Source of the DNA: Solirubrobacterales bacterium
GTDB lineage: Bacteria; Actinomycetota; Thermoleophilia; Solirubrobacterales; 70-9
Direction of reading: 5' to 3'
Length of the DNA: 11,007 nt
Assembly (NCBI GenBank): GCA_030152505.1
Contig: JASLJO010000074.1
Coordinates: 1-11,007 of the forward strand
The position numbers and the translations under genes were made by a program. The notes beneath the pieces were generated by a model. The model was given only the letters and a program-made list of their open reading frames with translations. It did not search any database and had not been told where the DNA came from. Shown one piece after another: positions 1 to 7,219 of this stretch; positions within the stretch are counted from its first letter, which is position 1, and every line of letters starts with the position of its first letter.

Positions 1-338
1 ACAAACTGCACAAGTTCGAGGACACCGGGCTGGAGAAGTGCGTCGGCTGCTCGCTCTGCGCCGCCGCCTGCCCGGCCGACTGCATCCGCGTCGTCGCCGC
101 CGAGAACATCCCCGGCGAGCGGGTCTCGGCCGGCGAGCGCTATGCCGCGGTCTATGAGATCAACCTCTCGCGCTGCATCTTCTGCGGCTACTGCGAGATC
201 GCCTGCCCCTTTGACGCGATCACGATGGGCCATGACTACGAGATGGCCGACTACGACCGCGAGAACCTGATCTTCACCAAGGAGATGCTGCTCGCCGAGC
301 CGCTCGACCGCACCCCGCTGAAAGCCGAGGGCGAGTAG
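1..338 (+). CDS. nuoI: NADH-quinone oxidoreductase subunit I, 3' part
   Basis: This is the C-terminal 111 codons of the complex I ferredoxin-like subunit; the start lies before the window and the reading frame begins at base 3. Two complete 4Fe-4S binding motifs are visible: CVGCSLCAAACPADC and, about 40 residues later, CIFCGYCEIACPFDA. These correspond to clusters N6a and N6b, which pass electrons through the peripheral arm toward N2 and quinone. The acidic C-terminal tail, with the YDRENLIFTKEMLL segment, is typical of bacterial NuoI. The TAG stop (336-338) overlaps the GTG start of nuoJ by one base. The subunit is soluble and sits on the cytoplasmic face of the membrane arm. Identification is secure from the paired cysteine motifs and the gene order. 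Confidence 0.97.
   Translation, partial: KLHKFEDTGLEKCVGCSLCAAACPADCIRVVAAENIPGERVSAGERYAAVYEINLSRCIFCGYCEIACPFDAITMGHDYEMADYDRENLIFTKEMLLAEPLDRTPLKAEGE
327..331 (+). promoter_or_regulatory. Ribosome binding site of nuoJ (GAGGG)
   Basis: GAGGG lies six bases before the GTG at 338, inside the last codons of nuoI. It supports the GTG start, which has no competing ATG nearby in the same frame. Confidence 0.6.
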
Positions 339-907
339 TGGAAGCGGTGCTCTTCTTCCTCGCCGCGATCGGCGCCCTTGGCGGCGCGATCGGCGTGATC
401 GTCATGCGCAACCCCTTCTACAGCGTGCTGGCGCTGATCATCCACCTCTTCTCGCTCGCGGTCCTCTTCCTCCTGCTCACCGCCGCCTTCGTCGCCGCCG
501 CCCAGGTGGTCGTCTACGCCGGCGCGGTGATGGTCCTCTACGTCTTCGTCGTCGCCTACGTCGGCGGCGGCACCGAGTCCGCCTGGAATCCGATCCCCGG
601 CCAGCGCCTCCTCGCCCCCCTGCTCGGAATAGCCCTCTTCGTCGAGCTCGCCGTCGCCGTCCTGGCCTCCTCCCTCTTGGCTCTGGGGACGGATGGGCCT
701 CAAGTCAGCTCGGGCTTCGGCGACCCGTCCGCGATCGGCTACCTCCTGCTCGAAAAGTTCCTGCTGCCCTTTGAGGCAAGTTCGATTCTGCTGCTGCTAG
801 CCGCAGTGGGAGCCATCGTCCTCGCCGGTCGCCATCGGACGGGGGACGCCCCCGCCGAACACTCTGCGCCGGAGGCGCGTTCGGAGGGGGTGTCCCCCGT
901 CCGATGA
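338..907 (+). CDS. nuoJ: NADH-quinone oxidoreductase subunit J
   Basis: A membrane subunit of complex I, 189 residues, with five predicted transmembrane helices. Helix 3 carries the family hallmark AQVVVYAGAVMVLYVF (residues about 55-70), including Tyr60 in the conserved region that forms a pi-bulge and takes part in coupling quinone reduction to proton movement. The start is GTG at 338, overlapping the nuoI stop by one base, with a GAGGG ribosome site at 327-331 six bases upstream. The last helix ends near residue 163. The remaining tail (about residues 166-189) is encoded entirely by a 74-base imperfect palindrome, so the C-terminus may be an acquired extension. The gene overlaps nuoK by four bases (ATGA). 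Family assignment is secure; the function of the tail is unknown. Confidence 0.95.
   Translation: MEAVLFFLAAIGALGGAIGVIVMRNPFYSVLALIIHLFSLAVLFLLLTAAFVAAAQVVVYAGAVMVLYVFVVAYVGGGTESAWNPIPGQRLLAPLLGIALFVELAVAVLASSLLALGTDGPQVSSGFGDPSAIGYLLLEKFLLPFEASSILLLLAAVGAIVLAGRHRTGDAPAEHSAPEARSEGVSPVR
833..906. repeat. Long imperfect palindrome spanning nuoJ 3' end and nuoK start
   Basis: Bases 833-860 pair with 879-906: 28 positions with one mismatch (854/885) and one G-T wobble (848/891). The intervening 18 bases contain a second small stem (866-870 with 874-878) closed by GGA. The element encodes the last 24 or so residues of NuoJ. Its right arm ends exactly on the nuoK ATG (904-906) and also contains the only purine-rich ribosome-site candidate for nuoK (883-890), so a folded mRNA would hide both. 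It could be an inserted palindromic repeat, an RNA element controlling nuoK translation, or both. The base pairing is seen directly; the role is inference. Confidence 0.8.
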
Positions 908-1203
908 GCGTTGAGTGGTACATCGTCCTCTCGTCCTTGCTGTTCGCAACCGGGGCCATGGGGATCCTGATCAGACGCAGCCCGATCGTGATCCTGCTCT
1001 GCCTCGAGCTGATGCTCAACGCCGGCAACCTCGCCCTGGTCGCCTTCAGCCGCATGGTCGGCAACCAGCAGGGACAGGTCTTCGCCGTCGTCGTGATGGT
1101 GGTCGCGGCCTGCGAGGTCGTCGTCGGCCTCGGCCTGATCGTCGCCATCTTCCGCCGTAAGCTGCCGCTCGACGTCGACGAGCTGAGGGAGCTGCGCGGA
1201 TGA
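904..1203 (+). CDS. nuoK: NADH-quinone oxidoreductase subunit K
   Basis: A 99-residue, three-helix membrane subunit of complex I, homologous to MrpC-type antiporter subunits. The two buried glutamates that form part of the proton path are present: Glu35 (CLELMLNAGNLA) in helix 2 and Glu71 (AACEVVVGLGL) in helix 3. Length and topology match the family exactly. The ATG start overlaps the nuoJ stop in an ATGA. The nearest ribosome-site candidate, GGAGGGGG at 883-890, is 13 bases upstream, which is long, and lies inside the stem of the nuoJ palindrome. Translation therefore probably depends on ribosomes finishing nuoJ and opening the hairpin. The stop overlaps nuoL by four bases. Confidence 0.97.
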   Translation: MSVEWYIVLSSLLFATGAMGILIRRSPIVILLCLELMLNAGNLALVAFSRMVGNQQGQVFAVVVMVVAACEVVVGLGLIVAIFRRKLPLDVDELRELRG

Positions 1204-3209
1204 GCGCGACGTCCTGGGCCTGGCTGGTCCTGCTGTTGCCGTTGGCCGGCTCGATCGCCGTAGGGCTCGGTTTCCGCGCGATCCCGGCACGGGTCGCCGG
1301 CATCGTCGGCACGGCCGCGGTCGGCCTCGCCTTCCTCTGCGCCCTCGCCGCCCTCTTCAACCTGCTCGGCGAGGACACCGGGGCGCGCCATCACGCCTCC
1401 TCGCTGTGGACCTACGCCGGCGCCGCGGGGCTCGACGTCAAGCTCGGCATCTACGTCGATCAGCTCTCCGTCTTCATGATGCTGGTCGTCACCGGGGTCT
1501 CGGCGCTGATCCACCTCTACTCGTTCGGTTACATGCGGTCCGACGAGGGCTACCACCGCTTCTTCAGCTACCTCAACTTCTTCGTCTTCTCGATGCTGCT
1601 GCTGGTCCTCGCCGGCAACTTCGTCCTGCTGACCGTGGGTTGGGCCTTCGTCGGCTTCGCCTCCTACGCGCTGATCAGCTTCTGGTACCGGCGCACCACC
1701 GCGACCAAGGCGGGAATGAAGGCCTTCGTGATCAACGTGGTCGGCGACATCGGCCTCGTCCTCGCCGCCTTCCTGATCTTCCGCGAGCTGGGCACGTTCG
1801 AATACGGCGAGGTCTTCGCCAACGCCCCCGATGTCTTCGCCCGCGGCGAGTGGACGGTGACCGCGATCTGCCTGCTGCTGCTGGTCGGCGCTTTCGCCAA
1901 GTCGGCGCAGATCCCGTTCCACACCTGGCTGCCCGACGCGATGGAGGGCCCGACGCCGGTCTCCTCGCTGATCCACGCGGCGACGATGGTCACCGCCGGC
2001 GTCTACCTGATCGCCCGCACCCACGTCCTCTTCTACCTCGCCCCGACCGCCGCCGACATCGCCGCCTTCGTCGGCCTGGCGACGCTGCTGATCGCCGGCA
2101 CGATCGCGCTCGCCCAGACCGACCTGAAGCGGGCGATCGCCTACTCAACGATGAGCCAGATCGGCTACATGATCATGGGAGTCTCGATCGGCGCCTACGC
2201 GCAGGGGCTCTTCCACCTGATGACCCACGCCTTCTTCAAGGCGCTGCTCTTCATGACCGCCGGCTCGATCATCTCGGCGATGGCCAACCGCCAGGACATC
2301 GACCGGATGAGCGGCTTCTGGAGGGCGATGCGATTCACCTCGCTGATGTTCGTGATCGGCGGCCTGGCGCTGGCCGCCTTCCCGCTCACCTCGGGCTTCT
2401 TCTCCAAGGACTCGATCCTCGCCTTCGCCGAGGCGCGCGGCGGGATGTACACCTGGATGGCGATCGGCGGCTACGTCGGCGCCCTGCTCACCGCGCTCTA
2501 CACCTTCCGGCTCGTCTTCCGAGTGCTGCCGGGCGAGCCGTGCGAGGAGGCGCGGCACCTGATCGAGACCGGCGAGCTGTACCACGGGCCGCCGATCAAT
2601 CCCGCCAACGAAGAGGAAGAGGACACCGACGTCGGCTTCCCCGGCGCCCACCACCACATCGCCGAGCAATCCCGCTCGATGGCGGTGGCGATGGCGGTGC
2701 TCGCCGTCGGCGCCCTCTTCGCCGGCCTGATCCAGGTGCCGGGCGTCGACAACGTCCTCTTCGGCTTCCTCGATCCAGCCTTCGCCGACTCGCCGCTGAG
2801 CGCGATTCATCCGAGCGTCGCCGCCGAGTGGCGCGGCCTGGCGATCGGCGCCGTGATCTCGCTGGTCGGAATCGGCTTCGCCTGGTACCTCTGGGTGGCG
2901 CGCCCCGAGCTGCCGCGCCTCTTCCGCGAGCGCCTCCGCCCCGTTTACCTGCTCTGCCTCAACAAGTGGTACTTCGACGAGGCGATCGACCTCCTCGTCG
3001 TCCGCCCCGCTCTGGCGATCGGCCACTTCGCCAACGACGTCTTCGAGCGCCTCGTCGTCGACGGCCTCGTCACCGGCACCAAAGAGACCGTCTCGGGCGC
3101 GGGCGGCATCGTCCGCATCGTGCAGAGCGGCTTCGTGCGCAGCTACGCGCTGCTGCTGATCGCCGGCTTCGCTGGGCTCGCCCTCTACTTCCTCCTCTCA
3201 TCCTCATGA
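1200..3209 (+). CDS. nuoL: NADH-quinone oxidoreductase subunit L
   Basis: The distal antiporter-like proton-pumping subunit of complex I: 669 residues, with the C-terminal lateral-helix region that distinguishes NuoL from NuoM and NuoN. Visible channel residues include Lys234 (AKSAQIPFHTWLPD), His259 (SLIHAATMV), Lys310 (DLKRAIAYST), and His339, His343 and Lys347 (FHLMTHAFFKALLF). These sit five positions after the E. coli equivalents as I recall them. By the same offset, the conserved transmembrane-5 glutamate would be residue 149, which is Ala here (TVGWAFVGFASY). A hydrophilic loop near residues 470-485 is rich in Glu/Asp and ends in His-His-His. The ATG overlaps nuoK (ATGA), with GAGGGA about nine bases upstream. 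The stop overlaps nuoM. Confidence 0.97.
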   Translation: MSATSWAWLVLLLPLAGSIAVGLGFRAIPARVAGIVGTAAVGLAFLCALAALFNLLGEDTGARHHASSLWTYAGAAGLDVKLGIYVDQLSVFMMLVVTGVSALIHLYSFGYMRSDEGYHRFFSYLNFFVFSMLLLVLAGNFVLLTVGWAFVGFASYALISFWYRRTTATKAGMKAFVINVVGDIGLVLAAFLIFRELGTFEYGEVFANAPDVFARGEWTVTAICLLLLVGAFAKSAQIPFHTWLPDAMEGPTPVSSLIHAATMVTAGVYLIARTHVLFYLAPTAADIAAFVGLATLLIAGTIALAQTDLKRAIAYSTMSQIGYMIMGVSIGAYAQGLFHLMTHAFFKALLFMTAGSIISAMANRQDIDRMSGFWRAMRFTSLMFVIGGLALAAFPLTSGFFSKDSILAFAEARGGMYTWMAIGGYVGALLTALYTFRLVFRVLPGEPCEEARHLIETGELYHGPPINPANEEEEDTDVGFPGAHHHIAEQSRSMAVAMAVLAVGALFAGLIQVPGVDNVLFGFLDPAFADSPLSAIHPSVAAEWRGLAIGAVISLVGIGFAWYLWVARPELPRLFRERLRPVYLLCLNKWYFDEAIDLLVVRPALAIGHFANDVFERLVVDGLVTGTKETVSGAGGIVRIVQSGFVRSYALLLIAGFAGLALYFLLSSS

Positions 3210-4702
3210 TCAACTCACTGCTCTGGACTCCGCTCGCCTTCGGCCTCGTCGGCCTCTTCCTGCCGAAGCGCTACACCAGCTGGTGGGCGGCGGCGGGCGC
3301 GGCTGTGACGTTGGGGCTGGCGATCGCTCTGCTGGCCGGCTTCGACTCCGGCGCCGCCGGGCTGCAGGACACCGTCGACGTCAATTGGATCCCCGGCCTC
3401 GGCGTCGACTACAGCCTCGGCCTCGACGGGCTCAACGTCTTCCTCGTCGTGCTGACCGCGCTGCTCTGGCTCGGCGGCACGGCATTCGCCGCCTTCCGCG
3501 AGCAGGAGCGACCGCAACTCTTCTTCCTGATGATGCTGCTCGGCGAGACCGCGACCCTGGGCGCCTTCGTCGCCCAGGACCTGCTCCTCTTCGTCCTCTT
3601 CTTCGACCTGATGCTGATCCCGTTCTACTTCCTGTTCGGCGCTTGGGGCACCGACCGCGAGGGTGGTCCGACGGCCGCCGCGGCGACGCTGAAGATGCTC
3701 GTCTACACGCTGATCGGCTCGCTGCTGATGCTGGTCGGGGCGATCGCCACCGCGATCATCGCCGCCGACGGCGGTCAGATCACCTTCTCGATCGCCGAAC
3801 TCGCCAAGCACCCGATCGGCGACGGCAGCCAGCGCTGGATCTTCTGGTTCTTCGCCGCCGCCTTCCTGGTCAAGATGCCGGCCTTCCTCCTGCACGGCTG
3901 GATGCCCGACGCCTACCGGGCGGCGCCGCTGCCGGTGCTGGCGGTCTTCTCCGGCGTGCTCGCCAAGGTCGGCGCCTACGGCTTCCTGCGCGTCGTCCTG
4001 CCGCTATTCCCGACCGCCACGGTCCAGTTCCAGGAGGTCGTGCTGGTGATCGCTCTCGCCTCGATCCTCTACGGCTCGGTGATGGCCTTCACCCAGACCA
4101 ACGTGCGGCTGATCGGCGGCTACTCCTCGGTGGCCCAGCTCGGCTTCATCACCGCCGGGATCTTCGCCCTGCGCGCCGACGGCGCCGACGGCGCCATCCT
4201 GCAGATGGTCAACCACGGCCTCGTCGTCGCGCCGCTGTTCATCATCGTCGCCATCCTCGCCGAGCGCAGCGGCAGCGAGGACCTGCGCGAAATGGGTGGC
4301 ATGGCGATGCGCGCCCCGGCTCTGGCAGCGCTCTTCCTGATCGTCACCCTGGCCACCCTGGCGATGCCCGGCTCGGCCAACTTCATCGGCGAGTTCTACA
4401 TCCTCAACGGCCTCTTCCAGGCGAAGATCGTCTTCGCCTTCGTCGCCATCTCGGGCGTGGCGATGTCGGCCTACTACGCCCTGCGCCTCTACCAGCGGAC
4501 GATGCACAACCGCAGGCCGGACACGATTCCCTCGCGCGAGATCGGGCTGCGCGACAGCCTCGTGCTTGCGCCGCTGGTGCTCTGCATCGTCGGCCTCGCC
4601 CTCTACCCGCAGCTGATCCTGCACCGCACCGATCCCTCGGTACAGGCCAGTGTCGCCGCCACCCACGAACCGCCCCCGACCGCCCAGTTGGTAAAGCGAT
4701 GA
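3206..4702 (+). CDS. nuoM: NADH-quinone oxidoreductase subunit M
   Basis: An antiporter-like proton-pumping membrane subunit of complex I, 498 residues, about 14 helices. Key residues are Lys223 (FLVKMPAFLLHGWMPDAY), the presumed helix-7 pump lysine, and Lys254 (VLAKVGAYGFLR) in helix 8. The helix-5 position that is Glu in the E. coli protein is Asp134 here (LFFDLMLIPFYF). Helix 12 carries the NFIGEFYIL motif. The frame stays open far upstream, inside nuoL, but membrane-protein character begins only at the ATG at 3206, which overlaps the nuoL stop in an ATGA. No good ribosome site precedes it (upstream is CT-rich), so translation should be coupled to nuoL. The stop overlaps nuoN by four bases. 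Confidence 0.97.
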   Translation: MINSLLWTPLAFGLVGLFLPKRYTSWWAAAGAAVTLGLAIALLAGFDSGAAGLQDTVDVNWIPGLGVDYSLGLDGLNVFLVVLTALLWLGGTAFAAFREQERPQLFFLMMLLGETATLGAFVAQDLLLFVLFFDLMLIPFYFLFGAWGTDREGGPTAAAATLKMLVYTLIGSLLMLVGAIATAIIAADGGQITFSIAELAKHPIGDGSQRWIFWFFAAAFLVKMPAFLLHGWMPDAYRAAPLPVLAVFSGVLAKVGAYGFLRVVLPLFPTATVQFQEVVLVIALASILYGSVMAFTQTNVRLIGGYSSVAQLGFITAGIFALRADGADGAILQMVNHGLVVAPLFIIVAILAERSGSEDLREMGGMAMRAPALAALFLIVTLATLAMPGSANFIGEFYILNGLFQAKIVFAFVAISGVAMSAYYALRLYQRTMHNRRPDTIPSREIGLRDSLVLAPLVLCIVGLALYPQLILHRTDPSVQASVAATHEPPPTAQLVKR

Positions 4703-6222
4703 CCTTCCACGCCCCGGAGATGGATTACGCCGCGCTCTCGCCGGTCATCGCGCTGACCGCGGGCATCTGCATCGTGCTGCTCAGCGCGGTCTTCGGGCGT
4801 GGTCGAGGTTTGAGTCGCATAGCGGTTCAAAGCTCGACCACGCCGGTATTGACGCTCTTGACCCTGGCGACGACCGCCGGCCTCTTGATCTGGCGCTGGG
4901 ACGATCCGACCGACCTGGTCGCCGGCGCCCTGCGGCTCGATGACCTGGCGATCTCGATCTCGCTGATCGCGATCGCCGCCGCCACCTTCGCGGTGCTGCT
5001 CTCGATCCGCGAGCCGGCCGCCGAGCAGGCGGGCTCGGGCGAGTACCACGCGCTGCTGCTCGGCTCGGTGCTGGGCATGGTGCTGCTGGCGCAGGCGCAG
5101 AACCTGGTCAGCTTCTTCGTCGCCATCGAGACCCTCTCGATCCCCCTCTACATCCTCTGCGCCACCAACATGGTCCGCGAGCGCTCGCTCGAGTCGGGCC
5201 TCAAGTACCTGATCGTCGGCTCGCTCGGCTCGGCGACGCTGCTCTACGGCATGGCCTTCCTCTACGGCGGCTCGGGCTCGACCGACTTCCTCGGCATCTC
5301 CGCCGGCATCGGCCACGCCGGCCTGCTCGGCGACCCACTCGTCCTCGTCGGCATCGCCCTGGTCGCCGTCGGGCTCGCCTTCAAGACCTCGATCGCCCCC
5401 TTCCACCAGTGGACGCCGGACGTATACGAGGGCGCTCCTACGCCGATCACCTCCTTCATGGCGGTGGCGACCAAGGCCGCCGCCTTCGCCGTCTTCGTCC
5501 GCTTCTTCGACGTCGCCCTGGCGGGCGAGGCGGGCGACTGGCAGCCGGCCCTGGCGGCACTCGCCGCGGCGACGATCGTGATCGGCAACGTCGGGGCCCT
5601 CGGCCAGAACTCGCTCAAGCGACTGCTCGGCTACTCCGGCGTCGCCCAGGCCGGCTACATCCTCGGCGGCCTCGTCGTCGCCAGCCAGGCCGGCGTCGAC
5701 GCGCTGGTCTTCTACCTCGCCGGCTACCTGTTCATGAACCTCGCCGCCTTCAGCGTGATCGTCGCGCGCGAGCGCGAGACCGCCTTTGGGGACGACATCC
5801 GTGCCGTGCACGGACTCGGCGCCGAGCGCCCGCTGCTGGCCTGGCCATTGACGATCTCGATGCTGGCCCTGGCGGGCATGCCGGCGACCGTCGGCTTCAT
5901 CGGCAAGCTCTACCTGATCGAGGCTCTGGTCGAAGGCGACTACACCTGGCTCGCCGTCTTCATCGCGGTCGGCTCGATGATCTCGCTCGCCTACTACCTG
6001 CGGGTGGTGGCAGCGATGTGGATGCCGAGCGCCGAACCCGCCGGTACCGCCCCGGCGATCGCCGGCGCCGCCCCGGAGGCCGACCCCATCGACCCCGAGG
6101 CCGGGACCCGCCCCTACCTCGTCGGCCCGGCCATCCTTGCGGCGGCCGGCGCGATCTTCTTCGGCGTCATCCCCCAACCCCTCGTCGACTTCGCCCAGCA
6201 CGCCGGGTCCTCCCTCTTCTAG
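4699..6222 (+). CDS. nuoN: NADH-quinone oxidoreductase subunit N
   Basis: The third antiporter-like proton-pumping subunit of complex I, 507 residues. The canonical channel residues are all present: Glu144 (VAIETLSIPLYI, helix 5), Lys229 (LAFKTSIAPFHQWTPDVYEG, helix 7) and Lys259 (VATKAAAF, helix 8). The ATG start overlaps the nuoM stop (ATGA). Residues 33-49, between helix 1 and helix 2, are encoded by a 49-base near-perfect hairpin whose codons (TTG, AGT, ATA, GTT, CAA) are unlike those around it. The reading frame is kept, so the protein simply gains or replaces a loop. The stop at 6220-6222 is followed after 23 bases by the AEC permease gene with no visible terminator between. Confidence 0.97.
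   Translation: MTFHAPEMDYAALSPVIALTAGICIVLLSAVFGRGRGLSRIAVQSSTTPVLTLLTLATTAGLLIWRWDDPTDLVAGALRLDDLAISISLIAIAAATFAVLLSIREPAAEQAGSGEYHALLLGSVLGMVLLAQAQNLVSFFVAIETLSIPLYILCATNMVRERSLESGLKYLIVGSLGSATLLYGMAFLYGGSGSTDFLGISAGIGHAGLLGDPLVLVGIALVAVGLAFKTSIAPFHQWTPDVYEGAPTPITSFMAVATKAAAFAVFVRFFDVALAGEAGDWQPALAALAAATIVIGNVGALGQNSLKRLLGYSGVAQAGYILGGLVVASQAGVDALVFYLAGYLFMNLAAFSVIVARERETAFGDDIRAVHGLGAERPLLAWPLTISMLALAGMPATVGFIGKLYLIEALVEGDYTWLAVFIAVGSMISLAYYLRVVAAMWMPSAEPAGTAPAIAGAAPEADPIDPEAGTRPYLVGPAILAAAGAIFFGVIPQPLVDFAQHAGSSLF
4796..4844. repeat. In-frame palindrome inside nuoN
   Basis: Bases 4796-4813 pair with 4827-4844, 18 positions with a single mismatch (4808/4832). In RNA the stem continues inward through two G-U wobbles and three G-C pairs to a three-base loop (4819-4821), giving an almost fully paired 49-base hairpin. 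It encodes the loop after helix 1 of NuoN (roughly GRGRGLSRIAVQSSTTP). Local codon choice shifts sharply toward TTG, AGT, ATA, GTT, CAA and GTA, which are uncommon in the rest of the operon. This fits a small palindromic repeat that inserted in frame, as Rickettsia palindromic elements do. Origin by insertion is inference; no second copy is seen in the window. Confidence 0.8.
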
Positions 6223-6230
6223 CGAGCGCT

Positions 6231-6236
6231 GAAAGG
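6231..6236 (+). promoter_or_regulatory. Ribosome binding site of the AEC permease (GAAAGG)
   Basis: GAAAGG ends nine bases before the ATG at 6246. It decides that start and shows that this gene, unlike nuoK to nuoN, does not rely on stop/start overlap for translation. Confidence 0.5.
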
Positions 6237-6245
6237 CTGCCGCGA

Positions 6246-7169
6246 ATGATCGCCTTGCTTACCGCTGCAACGATCGCGATCGCCGTCACGGTGGGAGTCG
6301 TCGCTGAGCGACGCCGGCCCCAGGCAGCGGCGCACGCGGCGCGCCGTTCGCTGACTCTGATGCTTTACGTACTGCTGCCGCCGGTGATCTTTTTCAACGT
6401 CGCGTCCAGCCACATCGACGTGAATCACGGCGTAGGGCTGGTGCTGGGTCTGCTCGCATCGGCGCTGGCAGCGCTCACCGCGTACCTGATCGCAAGCCGC
6501 GTCTTGCACTTGGCGCGTCACCGCACCGGCGCCGTCGTCTGCACCGTGCTCAGCGTCAACACCGGCTACCTCGGCTACCCGCTGACGGTGGCGCTGCTCG
6601 GGCGCGACCAGTTGTCCACGGCCGTCCTCTACGACGTGCTCGTCACCGGGCCGTGCCTGCTGCTCGGCGCCTTCGCGGTCGGCGCCGCGCTCGGAACCAA
6701 GGCCGGCGAAGGGCCGCGCGAGCGGGTGCTTGCCTTCTTCACCCGCAATCCGCCGCTCTATGCCGCGATCGCCGGCCTGCTCGCCCCTGACGTCCTCGCG
6801 CCGCAGGTTCTCGTCGACCTCTCACAGGCGCTGCTGGTGGCGATCCTGCCGATTGGCTTCTTCGCCGTCGGCGCCACGCTCGCCGAGAACGCCGAACACG
6901 GCCAGCTGCCGATTCCGCCACCGCTTACCCGGCCCGTCGCCGTCGCCCTCGGCGCTCGCCTGGCGCTGGCCCCGGCGCTGCTGACTCTCCTCGCCGCGCC
7001 GCTGATCGACCTGCCGGCCGCCTACCGCCTGATGTCAGCGATGCCCTCCGGGATCAACTCGATGGTCGTCGCCCATGCCTACAGCCTCGACATGGAGATC
7101 ACCGCCGAGGCCGTCACCTGGTCGACCGCGATCGTCGTCCTCGCCTCCCTCGTCTCCCTGCTCCTCTGA
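6246..7169 (+). CDS. AEC (auxin efflux carrier) family permease
   Basis: A 307-residue integral membrane protein with about ten hydrophobic segments in two halves, matching the AEC/bile-arsenite-riboflavin-type transporter superfamily. The N-terminal half contains LLPPVIFFNVASSHID and the VNTGYLGYPLTVALLG segment typical of AEC proteins. The C-terminal half contains MPSGINSMVVAHAY, the family's second conserved core motif. Bacterial members export or import small organic anions such as malate, malonate or amino-acid derivatives; the substrate cannot be read from sequence. A clear ribosome site precedes the ATG at 6246. It lies 23 bases after nuoN on the same strand without a visible terminator, so it is probably the last gene of the nuo transcript, although no functional link to complex I is known. 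Confidence 0.88.
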   Translation: MIALLTAATIAIAVTVGVVAERRRPQAAAHAARRSLTLMLYVLLPPVIFFNVASSHIDVNHGVGLVLGLLASALAALTAYLIASRVLHLARHRTGAVVCTVLSVNTGYLGYPLTVALLGRDQLSTAVLYDVLVTGPCLLLGAFAVGAALGTKAGEGPRERVLAFFTRNPPLYAAIAGLLAPDVLAPQVLVDLSQALLVAILPIGFFAVGATLAENAEHGQLPIPPPLTRPVAVALGARLALAPALLTLLAAPLIDLPAAYRLMSAMPSGINSMVVAHAYSLDMEITAEAVTWSTAIVVLASLVSLLL

Positions 7170-7217
7170 CGTGCCGGTGCTGCGCTGTCCATATGGACCT
7201 ATCAGCACCGGCACGTC
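7168..7217. terminator. Perfect 15-bp inverted repeat overlapping the AEC stop; probable operon end
   Basis: Bases 7168-7182 are perfectly complementary to 7203-7217, with a 20-base loop. The left arm begins inside the TGA stop of the AEC gene (7167-7169). The GC-rich stem fits a terminator hairpin closing the nuo-AEC transcript, but the following bases (cttatcct) are not a proper U-tract, so it would be a U-poor type. The right arm also lies just upstream of the VOC gene's putative -10 box, so it could instead, or also, act as an operator. Confidence 0.6.
7187..7198. promoter_or_regulatory. 12-bp perfect palindrome in the hairpin loop; possible operator
   Basis: gtccatatggac is a perfect palindrome inside the loop of the larger inverted repeat. 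It sits 21-32 bases before the putative -10 box at 7220, covering or bordering the expected -35 position of the VOC promoter. That is a plausible place for a dimeric regulator to bind. It is a visible symmetry only; no regulator is identified. Confidence 0.35.
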
Positions 7218-7219
7218 CT

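Noticed and set aside
705..2024. A 439-codon open frame on the minus strand across nuoJ, nuoK and nuoL
   Set aside because: The translation is low-complexity, rich in Arg, Gly, Asp and Glu, the usual antisense shadow of high-GC membrane-protein genes. The plus-strand genes here are certain.
1406..3205. A 600-codon open extension upstream of NuoM in the same frame
   Set aside because: It reads as Arg/Pro/Leu-rich noise inside nuoL. Hydrophobic NuoM sequence begins exactly at the ATG at 3206, in an ATGA overlap.
4603..6201. A 532-codon minus-strand open frame opposite nuoN
   Set aside because: Composition is Glu/Gly/Asp/Arg-rich without any domain, and it is fully antisense to a conserved gene. 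It is a base-composition artefact.
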